Positions 1 through 6,114 of a stretch of DNA of 6,120 bases are shown here, piece after piece. The first letter of the stretch is position 1; every line of letters begins with the position of its first letter. The notes under the pieces were generated by a model. The model did not search any database. It had not been told where the DNA came from and saw nothing but the letters and a program-made list of their open reading frames with translations. The stretch covers positions 1 through 6,120 of the forward strand of contig CAMWMM010000321.1 in NCBI GenBank assembly GCA_947175285.1, read 5' to 3'. The DNA comes from an uncultured Lachnospiraceae bacterium. Lineage in GTDB: Bacteria > Bacillota_A > Clostridia > Lachnospirales > Lachnospiraceae. A program made the position numbers and the translations under genes.

Positions 1-313
1 TCAAATCATATATCGCAATATACTCACCATCATAATCAGTATCAAACATATCAGATGATATACGATATGCTACAATATGGTTTCCTAAATCAATGACACT
101 GCTGTCCGTCAGAATGTTTTCCCGCAGTTCTTCTTCCGGCTGTACATACTCTTCCAAGAACACACTTTTATCCGCTTGTCCATTTTCCTCAGACTGCTCA
201 CTGTCTTCGTTCGTATGCATGGAACATCCTGCAATTGTAAATATAAATCCTGATAATACTGCTGCCATGGTAATTCTGCCTGCCATTACAGCAATAATTC
301 TTCTCCAGTTCAT
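1..313 (-). CDS. Lipoprotein, 3' end cut off by the window edge
   Basis: Partial gene with at least 104 codons visible and no stop before the edge. The start is ATG at 313, preceded by an AGGGA ribosome binding site (326-322) with 8 bases between. The first 29 residues form a lipoprotein signal: MNWRR, a hydrophobic stretch, then the lipobox I-A-G with Cys30 as the predicted lipidated residue. After the cysteine comes an acidic Glu/Ser/Asp-rich linker (about residues 31-70), then a folded-looking start with motifs HIVAYRIS and GEYIAIYDL. The latter reads like a beta strand of a propeller blade or similar sheet domain, but too little is visible to name a family. It begins 4 bases after the stop of the 1010-residue gene, so it is very probably the third gene of the same operon and acts outside the membrane. 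Certain: reading frame and lipobox. Unknown: function. Confidence 0.82.
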   Translation of the reverse strand, partial: MNWRRIIAVMAGRITMAAVLSGFIFTIAGCSMHTNEDSEQSEENGQADKSVFLEEYVQPEEELRENILTDSSVIDLGNHIVAYRISSDMFDTDYDGEYIAIYDL

Positions 314-317
314 TTCA

Positions 318-3300
318 TCATTCCCTTTCATCTGTCCGCTCTATCTCTAAGATAATATAATCTCCAAAACTGTGTCCGACTTCATATAAAATACCAATTT
401 TATCCGGTGTTAAATAGAAATCCGTTTTGTGCTCCCCCTCTTCATAGGAGGATTTTTCAGACACATATAGATTCAGCCAGTATTGATTAAACCAATTCAC
501 GCCCTCACGTGCTGCGTCTTTTTCATAGTAGTATACTTTTATCCCATGCTGCTGCTCAAAATCCTTCTGTTCCAGTTTTTGCTGCAACTTGTCTTTCTCA
601 ATAATATCCGTAATATGTAATAATCTGCCGGTTGTCATATCATATGTCAGCCCCACTGTAATATCATTCGGATATGCGCCGGAACCAGAACGCATCCCCC
701 AAAATAAAATACTAAGGCATTCCTCTCCCCTATACTTCACTTCATAATCAAAATCATAGGCAGAGTGTTCTACAACACACTCTTTTATGATTCTCTCTTC
801 TATGGACTGATTGATTTTTGCCGCAATATCCGGTGCATCAGGATAAATAATCTGCGGGCAGCAAATATTTAATTGTATTTCCGTCCCCTCAATGTCCTGC
901 ATAATATGCTTGTCCTGTATCCGGTAGGAAGTCAAAATAGGTTTAATGCTGATATCCTCGCACTCTACGGTATAATCTTCCCCTTGGTAATATTCTAATC
1001 TGACAGTCTCATCATCTATCATTTCAATGCTGATAACTGCTGACATCGGCTCTGCCGTCTTACTGAAATCTCTTGTGATTTCCTGATACAGAATACCTTC
1101 CTTAAAGACATCCGATAGTATTAATGTTCTCTCTTCCCTATCTGAAGCATCATCGGCAATATATGCATCATCTTCCATATATGCGATATATTTATCCCCG
1201 ACCACTATGGCATTATAGAACGTGTCCGAAATCTGCGCAGTTTCCTTATTGAAATAATAAGTATGTTTAGCCGGATTACCGACACTTATTCCAATCTCCA
1301 AAACATCTTCCGATACCCCGTCAATCCACATACTCTCAGGATAAGGTTCGGAAAGAATCTCATTATGTTCCTTATCATATAATGTCAGTTGATAGCCGCC
1401 TGATATCCAATCGTAAAGCACCTGACCGTTGGTTTCAAACGGGTCGGCTTCACAATACGTCGTCCAATCAACCTGATTGCGGATTTGCTCTCTGCCATTT
1501 TCATCGGTATAGAGATACTCTCTTGTCTTGTCATACCACTCTTCCATTGAGCAGGCATTGCCGTCAAAGAAAAAATCGTCATATTCATCCGGAATATAAT
1601 TCCCGTTGTTTTCATCCCAATAAAAGCCAAGTTCGTTTATTTCATTTCCTGACTCGTCCAACTCAAAATAACTATATGAACATGCAGAAAATCTATCCGA
1701 AAAATACATAAATGCACCATTATTTAATAAAGATGCACTCCACACACTGCCGGGCTCGATATATTTAAACACTCTCAACTCCCCGTCTTCAAAGGAAATT
1801 ACTGTAAGTTCGCGTGCTGTTTTTATATTTAATTCCGGCATATCATCACCGTTAACATCTATAATTGCATAGTTTGTTGGATAACGACTGTCCGGTTCTC
1901 TTGTGGGCATCGCTAATTCATAGATATTGACACCGCCTGCGCTGCACCTGCCATCCATAAATTGCTGATATGCTATAACAGCCTGTTCCGCTTCTGTTTC
2001 CATGCAAACAAACTCCCCGCTATCTGCCTGATACCAGTATGTTATCTCATATAATTCCTCTGTTTTACGTCCGAAGGAATCTTCAATAATACAGGCAGCC
2101 GTCATTTTTATATCCGATATCCCATCACCATTTAAATCCTCATATAGAATATCCCTTAATTCCACATCTTTGAATTCAAGCAGCCTTTCTTCCATCACTT
2201 TTGCAAATATCCCTGCTACGCTTTGTTTCTCTACCTCCCCTGTCGTATAATCATACAGATAAAGCGCTATCTGGTGCATCGTGTTTCCTCTATCACCATG
2301 CTCCTTATAGATTTTCAGTTTTTTTACATGATTCGAATCATCATAAACATAGTTCTCCCACAACAACTCTTGGTCAAAATACCTGGAATTATATAAAGTC
2401 CATTCCGACATCTGTTCATCTTTAGATGCTATATATGTTTCCAATTGATTACTGGCGTTATCATCTTTATCCGCTTTCTGCTCCGCCTCTGTTTTCCCGT
2501 TTCCGAAATGCTGCTTTACATCATCCAGAAAAATATCAACTTTTATATTTTCCTCATCTATTTCATATAAAGGCTTGATAACTTCGCGCAGCCAGTCTTC
2601 CTTATCCGAAGAAATGACATGGATTTCACCTTTTTCCTGTAACCCTATCAGACAGAATATCTCAAGCCACTCCGGAGTACCGCTGTAAATACAATGTCCG
2701 CCTATCAGCAACACAAAATCTTCTTCTCCATTTCCATCAACATCCTGAATTTCCATATCAAAATATTCGTAATAGGTTACTATATCGTCAAGCCTTTCTA
2801 TCTCCTTATTTTCGGTCTGAAATAATAATTCGTCCGTACCATTTCTATAATCCACTAAAATAAGGCTATTCGCATAAGCCCAAAAGGGCGCCATCTCTTC
2901 ATTCGACTTATCATCATGCCTGATAATAAAAAGTTCTTTTTCCTCCCCATCCGCTGTGGGAATCATAGCCGTATCGATTAACTTCGGATAAGCATCATCC
3001 GTATCATCATATAAATGATAGGCAGTAACCAGTCTGTCAAGAGTTGCACTGTGAATAGATGTCATAATCCGGGATGCTTCCAAGTAATCTGCTGCCGCCA
3101 CTTCTGCAAACATTGCCTTTTCATCGGATTTTTCTTCTGATATTTCTGTTTCCAGTGCCGACAGTTCTTCCCCACTCTTTGTCAGTTCACTTGTCAATGC
3201 TTCGTATTCTTCTATTTTCTCTGTCAGTTCTTCTGTCACGCTGATAACTTCCTGTTTTGCTTTCCGTTTTCCCATATAAAAGCAGATGTTACCAACAATA

Positions 3301-3350
3301 CTGAAGATGAAAAGAGCATATAATAAATGTTTTTTTGTTATTTTCTTCAT
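318..3350 (-). CDS. Large single-anchor surface protein with FG-GAP-like loops and a C-terminal RsiV/PdaC-like (DUF4163/DUF3298-like) region
   Basis: 1010 residues. The start at 3350 has a strong AGGGGA site 5 bases upstream. Residues 8-26 are one hydrophobic anchor with lysines on both sides; 35-78 is a Glu-rich heptad-like coiled coil. Three FG-GAP/dockerin-like calcium loops follow: D203-x-D-G-N-G-x-x-D211, D405-x-N-G-D-G-x-x-D413, and a degenerate D498-x-N-G-D-D-x-x-E506, whose surroundings (about 490-605) resemble a segment common in Lachnospiraceae surface proteins. Residues about 640-805 are beta-rich with no name I can give. Residues about 808-1005 look like the extracellular region of RsiV/PdaC-type proteins: paired strands, then FYLTPDKIGILYE near the end, where DUF3298 domains carry a similar strand. 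No catalytic motif of the PdaC deacetylase is seen, so a binding or sensing role is more likely than an enzyme. Middle gene of the operon. Family names are from memory and not searched. Confidence 0.85.
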   Translation of the reverse strand: MKKITKKHLLYALFIFSIVGNICFYMGKRKAKQEVISVTEELTEKIEEYEALTSELTKSGEELSALETEISEEKSDEKAMFAEVAAADYLEASRIMTSIHSATLDRLVTAYHLYDDTDDAYPKLIDTAMIPTADGEEKELFIIRHDDKSNEEMAPFWAYANSLILVDYRNGTDELLFQTENKEIERLDDIVTYYEYFDMEIQDVDGNGEEDFVLLIGGHCIYSGTPEWLEIFCLIGLQEKGEIHVISSDKEDWLREVIKPLYEIDEENIKVDIFLDDVKQHFGNGKTEAEQKADKDDNASNQLETYIASKDEQMSEWTLYNSRYFDQELLWENYVYDDSNHVKKLKIYKEHGDRGNTMHQIALYLYDYTTGEVEKQSVAGIFAKVMEERLLEFKDVELRDILYEDLNGDGISDIKMTAACIIEDSFGRKTEELYEITYWYQADSGEFVCMETEAEQAVIAYQQFMDGRCSAGGVNIYELAMPTREPDSRYPTNYAIIDVNGDDMPELNIKTARELTVISFEDGELRVFKYIEPGSVWSASLLNNGAFMYFSDRFSACSYSYFELDESGNEINELGFYWDENNGNYIPDEYDDFFFDGNACSMEEWYDKTREYLYTDENGREQIRNQVDWTTYCEADPFETNGQVLYDWISGGYQLTLYDKEHNEILSEPYPESMWIDGVSEDVLEIGISVGNPAKHTYYFNKETAQISDTFYNAIVVGDKYIAYMEDDAYIADDASDREERTLILSDVFKEGILYQEITRDFSKTAEPMSAVISIEMIDDETVRLEYYQGEDYTVECEDISIKPILTSYRIQDKHIMQDIEGTEIQLNICCPQIIYPDAPDIAAKINQSIEERIIKECVVEHSAYDFDYEVKYRGEECLSILFWGMRSGSGAYPNDITVGLTYDMTTGRLLHITDIIEKDKLQQKLEQKDFEQQHGIKVYYYEKDAAREGVNWFNQYWLNLYVSEKSSYEEGEHKTDFYLTPDKIGILYEVGHSFGDYIILEIERTDERE

Positions 3351-3365
3351 TTGAATCCCCTATTC

Positions 3366-5213
3366 TTACTCAAATTCATACTCATATTCATATGTATTGC
3401 TTTCCGCTCCCGTCTTCTCTTCGATTAAATTCCCCCACTCATCATAGTAAAAATCTGTTATCTCTTTCTCTGTTTTTTCATATTCCGTCCGGATTCTCTT
3501 TATTCTTTTTCCATCGCTGTCATATTCGTATTCATCTTTTGTACGTATACTGACGCCGTCATCATAATATTCTATTTCTGTCAGCAGCAGCCCTTTTTCG
3601 TCATATTCCCATTCGGACATAAAATATTCATCATCAGTTATATAACTAATCCTCTTTACCATATTTCCTGCCTTATCATATTGGTACTCATATGAGTAAT
3701 GCCAGCTCCCCATACTACTATCTGCATTAGCTGTATCATAGCCATACGTTACATCCTTCATTACATTTCCCTCTTCGTCATATTCATATTCATGAACTTC
3801 ATAACCACATATATCGCCATCACTGTTATATACTGTATATCTTTTCAGCTTTCCTGCTGCGTCATATTCATATTCCCATCTACTATATAGAGCATCGTCT
3901 AAATAATCCATGCGACCTGTCCTATCTCCCGCTTCATCATATTCATAGGTTTCTTTTCTATTGTGGTCACCCGAAATAAATTCATACACTATCAGATTTC
4001 CCAGATTGTCATATGTATATTTCTTCTGTATAAGTATGCTTCCATCGCTGTTATATATTATCTGTTTTATTTCATTGCCTGCCCTGTCGTATTCGGTTTC
4101 AGCAGTGAGTGTTCCGTCATGGTATTCTTTTTTATTAACAACAACTGCCTGTGTGTATTGACAAGAAGGAACATATATAGTTTCATACTCATATTCATAA
4201 GTATGAACATCCCACTCCTTTGCCAGACTTCTGCCTCTTTCTTCCGTTAAATTCCCCCACTCATCCCGAGAAAACTCAAGCTGCATGGTTATCTCCCCAT
4301 CTACTATATAGGTAAATCTTATTTCATTTCCATTCTTATCATATTTTTGTTCACTTCTTCTATATATGCCGTCAGTTCCATAGGTTAGTTCTGACAATTC
4401 ATGTCCCGCTTCGTCATACTGATGCTCACACCAGTAGCTTATACTTCCATCCTCGTCATAGCAGATTTTCTTTTCAATATCTCCTGCCTCATTATACCGG
4501 TATTGATAAGTGTAATAATACTCTATTCTCTCTGTAAAATCGTGATATTCTTCTTTTGTTACATGTCCAGTTTCATCATATTCACATTCCTTATAAGAAA
4601 AGATATCGCCATCACCGTTATATTCTATACATTTTTTCTTTCTTCCGTCCTCCTCATATTCATATTCATATCGCCTGTATATGTCATCACCGAAATATTG
4701 CACCTCCTCAATCTCATTGCCTGCTTCATCATAGACATAAGTCGATTTAACAGTAATCTCACCACTGTGATTATATTCTACATGCTCAATTTCATTGCCT
4801 GCTTCATCATACTTACATTCACCACTGGAGCTTATACTTCCATCTCCATGATAGGATATCCATGCAGACTTTTTTCCGTCCTCTCTGCGTTCATATTCCT
4901 CCCACTCGTCTATACTGCCATCGCTTTTATACCTTACTGCTTTTATTTCATTTCCTGCTCTGTCATAATCGGTTTCCCAAAGAAGTACACCGTCACTATA
5001 ACTTTTTTTCTTTACCACAATCACTTTTTCCTGAAAATATGTGTTTATAATGTCTGTATCCGTCTGCACATTCTCAAACGGTGATTCTACAACGATTTGT
5101 GCATATTTAACAGAAGATTTCGCGCTTGTCTGTGTATACAGACTGTAACAGCCATATAATAAGACTGCTGTAATACTAATTATCATAAGTTTCTTTAATC
5201 TATCCCTATGCAT
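3366..5213 (-). CDS. Secreted or membrane-anchored YD-repeat (RHS-like) protein without RHS core
   Basis: 615 residues, first gene of the operon. RLKK plus a hydrophobic stretch (9-21) forms an export signal. L-L-Y-G-Cys22 is a marginal lipobox because Tyr at -2 is unusual, so lipoprotein or plain anchor are both possible. The rest is about 19 YD-type units, Y-D-x-x-G-N/D-x-x, starting near residues 83, 107, 135, 161, 186, 212, 240, 266, 291, 316, then 375, 401, 425, 450, 478, 512, 537, 564 and 590, mostly 24-28 residues apart. Such repeats build the beta shells of RHS/Tc toxins and teneurins. There is no RHS core motif and no C-terminal toxin: the chain simply ends in a Glu/Tyr tail. It splits into two modules related by internal duplication. 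The ribosome site (AAAGGG, 5232-5227) is a rather distant 13 bases from the ATG, so translation may be modest. Function unknown; adhesion or carbohydrate binding is a guess from the fold class. Confidence 0.87.
   Translation of the reverse strand: MHRDRLKKLMIISITAVLLYGCYSLYTQTSAKSSVKYAQIVVESPFENVQTDTDIINTYFQEKVIVVKKKSYSDGVLLWETDYDRAGNEIKAVRYKSDGSIDEWEEYERREDGKKSAWISYHGDGSISSSGECKYDEAGNEIEHVEYNHSGEITVKSTYVYDEAGNEIEEVQYFGDDIYRRYEYEYEEDGRKKKCIEYNGDGDIFSYKECEYDETGHVTKEEYHDFTERIEYYYTYQYRYNEAGDIEKKICYDEDGSISYWCEHQYDEAGHELSELTYGTDGIYRRSEQKYDKNGNEIRFTYIVDGEITMQLEFSRDEWGNLTEERGRSLAKEWDVHTYEYEYETIYVPSCQYTQAVVVNKKEYHDGTLTAETEYDRAGNEIKQIIYNSDGSILIQKKYTYDNLGNLIVYEFISGDHNRKETYEYDEAGDRTGRMDYLDDALYSRWEYEYDAAGKLKRYTVYNSDGDICGYEVHEYEYDEEGNVMKDVTYGYDTANADSSMGSWHYSYEYQYDKAGNMVKRISYITDDEYFMSEWEYDEKGLLLTEIEYYDDGVSIRTKDEYEYDSDGKRIKRIRTEYEKTEKEITDFYYDEWGNLIEEKTGAESNTYEYEYEFE
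4035..4148 (-). repeat. Module 2 copy of an internal duplication in the YD-repeat gene
   Basis: Encodes residues 356-393, the partner of the copy at residues 64-101. It follows a non-repeat joint (about residues 336-353, ETIYVPSCQY) that separates the first ten YD units from the last nine. The layout suggests that a whole module was duplicated and then diverged. Confidence 0.75.
4911..5024 (-). repeat. Module 1 copy of an internal duplication in the YD-repeat gene
   Basis: Encodes residues 64-101 of the YD-repeat protein. It aligns without gaps to residues 356-393 (offset 292 residues, 876 bases). Shared positions include the VV-x-KK-x-Y-x-DG lead-in, the T-x-YDRAGNEIK core and the Y-x-SDGSI end. 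This lead-in marks the start of each half of the protein. Confidence 0.75.
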
Positions 5214-5299
5214 ATTTGCAACTGTGCCCTTTCTGCTGTTTGCTTTCTCTCATTTATTTTTATGAGTAAGCATTATCCGCCCAAAATACTCTATACAAC

Positions 5300-5328
5300 A
5301 ATATAACTCTCCCTTGCATCATAATTGC
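5300..5328 (-). promoter_or_regulatory. Probable operon promoter, weak -35, activator-type
   Basis: TATATT at 5305-5300 matches the sigma-A -10 box in five of six positions. At the standard 17-base spacing the -35 position (5328-5323) reads GCAATT, a very poor match, and it lies inside the 11-bp repeats. A start near 5293 would give an untranslated leader of about 80 bases before the YD-repeat gene. A second candidate, TTGTTG (5301-5296) with GATAAT (5277-5272) and an 18-base spacer, cannot be excluded. Promoter placement is inferred. Confidence 0.45.
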
Positions 5329-5357
5329 ATCAAAATTGCATCAAAGTTGCATCATTT
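5314..5357 (-). repeat. Four tandem 11-bp direct repeats (candidate activator binding site)
   Basis: On the minus strand the core TGATGCAA occurs four times at an exact 11-base period; on the plus strand the units begin at 5314, 5325, 5336 and 5347. The first eight bases (TTGCATCA) are identical in all four, and only the last three vary. An 11-base period puts every unit on the same DNA face. OmpR/PhoB-family response regulators bind direct repeats at this period, and Bacillus PhoP sites hold four such hexamers across about -20 to -60. With the proposed -10 box these units cover about -21 to -64. The regulator itself is not in the window. Confidence 0.7.
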
Positions 5358-5360
5358 TTG

Positions 5361-5375
5361 TTTTATCCGATAAAA
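5361..5375. promoter_or_regulatory. 15-base odd palindrome next to the 11-bp repeats
   Basis: TTTTATC and GATAAAA are perfect inverted 7-base arms around a single C. It sits 3 bases beyond the direct repeats and overlaps the U tract of the second terminator (5377-5372). It may be an operator for a dimeric regulator or a by-product of the AT-rich terminator tail. Confidence 0.35.
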
Positions 5376-5406
5376 AACAACGGATGCCACGCTTTGCGAG
5401 GCATCC
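5372..5406 (-). terminator. Second intrinsic terminator downstream of the toxin
   Basis: The arms GGATGCC (5406-5400 on the minus strand) and GGCATCC (5388-5382) pair over 7 bp. An inner CGC/GCG stem continues past one A/A-type mismatch. The hairpin is followed on the minus strand by GTTG and six T (5377-5372). There is no T run on the other side, so it acts on minus-strand transcripts only and backs up the terminator just upstream. Confidence 0.75.
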
Positions 5407-5416
5407 TTATGTTAGC

Positions 5417-5449
5417 AAAAAAAATTGAGAGAACTTTTTGTTCTCTCAA
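5417..5449 (-). terminator. Strong intrinsic terminator of the toxin gene, containing its stop codon
   Basis: A perfect 10-bp stem (TTGAGAGAAC paired with GTTCTCTCAA, 5449-5440 and 5434-5425) with an AAAAA loop is followed by eight T (5424-5417) on the minus strand. The toxin stop codon TGA (5448-5446) lies inside the upstream arm, so the coding region runs directly into the terminator. Confidence 0.92.
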
Positions 5450-5985
5450 CCTTTCATGCTCTGCAGCTTTTCATTATATTTGTTACATTCTAATTCCATT
5501 CTCTTAAAATCCAAGCATTGTTTACTAGCCGCAAATTTCTCTCCAGAAACATATTTTTGGTAAAGAACATTTGCAGTATTAGACAGATCTCTTATATGAT
5601 CATTGCACCATTCTAATTCTTCAATCAAAAGTTCTTTTTTCTTTCTTGTATCCATATTATCATGTTTACGGATTTTAGTATCAATTCGTTGTATCTGCGC
5701 ATTTTCGACAGGTATCATAAGGTTGAAATTTAAAACGCCTATCAAAGAACCATTATGTACAATTTTCTTAAAATCTATCTTATCACGCATCCTTTCATGC
5801 TTTTTCTTGGGTTTTGACAGTGGTACGCAATACTTGTGCTTATTACATACGATAATTATGCCAAGAAAAGGTCTCTCATCTTTCCCAATCTGTGGTGATA
5901 CGGAAAAGATTCTGTCATCAATATTATGCAAATTTCTAATGTACTTCATGTCTATTCGATAAACTTCTAATGGTAACTGAGTCAT
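5446..5985 (-). CDS. toxN: Type III toxin-antitoxin endoribonuclease, ToxN/AbiQ/CptN family
   Basis: 179 residues, close to the usual ToxN length of about 165-180. It should cut cellular and phage mRNA in the cytoplasm unless held inactive by its RNA antitoxin; the family is best known for abortive phage defence. Family signature: Y9-x-I-D-x-K-Y-I near the start, R-P-F-L-G-I-I-I (38-45), Y52-x-V-P-L-S-K-P-K-x-K-H63 (the active-site loop, T-S-P-K in Pectobacterium ToxN), and NFNLMIPV (86-93). A helical C-terminal half follows (about 112-178). The start at 5985 has a GGGAG site 6 bases upstream and lies just after a leaky hairpin. The second hydroxyl residue of the T-S loop is Lys58 here. The upstream structured RNA and weak terminator are the expected layout for this system. 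The symbol is by family resemblance; CptN is equally possible. Confidence 0.9.
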   Translation of the reverse strand: MTQLPLEVYRIDMKYIRNLHNIDDRIFSVSPQIGKDERPFLGIIIVCNKHKYCVPLSKPKKKHERMRDKIDFKKIVHNGSLIGVLNFNLMIPVENAQIQRIDTKIRKHDNMDTRKKKELLIEELEWCNDHIRDLSNTANVLYQKYVSGEKFAASKQCLDFKRMELECNKYNEKLQSMKG

Positions 5986-5997
5986 ATAATTCTCCCG

Positions 5998-6035
5998 TAA
6001 AATATTTCAAGGACTATGTTGCCATAGCCCTTGAA
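5998..6035 (-). terminator. Leaky attenuator hairpin between antitoxin RNA and toxin
   Basis: A 13-bp stem (arms 6035-6023 and 6018-6006, one G-U pair, otherwise perfect) is capped by a GCAA tetraloop (GNRA type). The tail is only ATATTTT, a broken U tract. In type III loci a terminator of this kind lets most transcripts stop after the antitoxin and a minority read into the toxin, setting the RNA in excess. It ends 2 bases before the toxin ribosome binding site. Confidence 0.82.
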
Positions 6036-6099
6036 TGTAGTGTCACCGCGGCGACGCTAACGCTTTTTGAACGTCCACTTGTTGGCAGGACTCTCCTTT
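5998..6099 (-). ncRNA. Candidate type III RNA antitoxin (ToxI/CptI-like)
   Basis: Transcribed ahead of the toxin and expected to bind it as folded units, each the size of one repeat. The clearest unit runs from 6080 to about 6038 (about 43 nt, within the size range of type III repeats). AGUG (6079-6076) pairs with CACU (6042-6039), directly stacked on GACGUU (6075-6070) paired with AGCGUC (6058-6053). An A-rich loop CAAAAAG lies inside, and the bulge 6052-6043 offers alternative GUCGC/GUGAC pairing, so a pseudoknot is possible. GUCC upstream (about 6092-6089) could also pair with GGAC (6076-6073). I see only one such unit here; more copies may lie past the right edge. The 5' end (about 6099) is inferred from the -10 box. 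Identification rests on position and structure and not on a sequence match. Confidence 0.65.
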
Positions 6100-6105
6100 A
6101 ATAGT

Positions 6106-6114
6106 ATTCTACCA
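6106..6114 (-). promoter_or_regulatory. Extended -10 promoter for the toxin-antitoxin transcript
   Basis: TGGTAGAAT on the minus strand is a TGn extension plus TAGAAT (five of six matches to the sigma-A -10 box), with a likely start near 6099. The -35 region would fall beyond the window, so the promoter cannot be fully judged. If the antitoxin array extends further right, this site would be internal and probably not the promoter. Confidence 0.45.

Larger units (their letters stand above)
5214..5445. other. Intergenic control region between toxin locus and surface operon
   Basis: About 230 bases without a gene. From right to left it holds two terminators, a palindrome, four 11-bp direct repeats, the proposed promoter and an untranslated leader. 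No small open frame with a convincing ribosome site and no tRNA or riboswitch-like fold was seen. The tandem terminators insulate the toxin unit, so the downstream operon must have its own promoter. Confidence 0.7.

Noticed and set aside
93..350. Plus-strand open frame opposite the lipoprotein start
   Set aside because: It overlaps a minus-strand gene with a clear lipobox and ribosome site; its composition is that of an antisense frame.
1382..1711. Overlapping open frames on both strands inside the 1010-residue gene
   Set aside because: They lie wholly within a long coherent frame, lack ribosome sites and show no domain features.
4401..5084. Long open frame on the plus strand opposite the YD-repeat gene
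   Set aside because: It is antisense to regular Tyr/Glu/Asp codons, giving an artificial Ile/Phe/Ser-rich product. It has no ribosome binding site, and the minus-strand frame shows clear family repeats.
3366..5213. Polymorphic RHS toxin with an immunity gene
   Set aside because: There is no RHS core and no toxin domain, and the next gene is a large surface protein and not a small immunity protein.
5249..5266. Small hairpin in the leader of the YD-repeat gene
   Set aside because: A 5-bp stem with an 8-base AT-rich loop is too weak to support a regulatory call.
5314..5357. CRISPR-like array
   Set aside because: The units are only 11 bases and directly adjacent, with no spacers and no cas genes; the geometry fits protein-binding iterons.
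5603..5962. Plus-strand open frame opposite the toxin gene
   Set aside because: It is a shadow of the ToxN-family frame, with no ribosome site and no recognisable product.
6038..6113. Second diverged antitoxin unit starting at GGT (6113-6111)
   Set aside because: Only scattered matches (GGT, ACTA, TT, AAGG) to the segment at 6047-6029, at a 66-base offset that is too long for type III repeats and needs several gaps.
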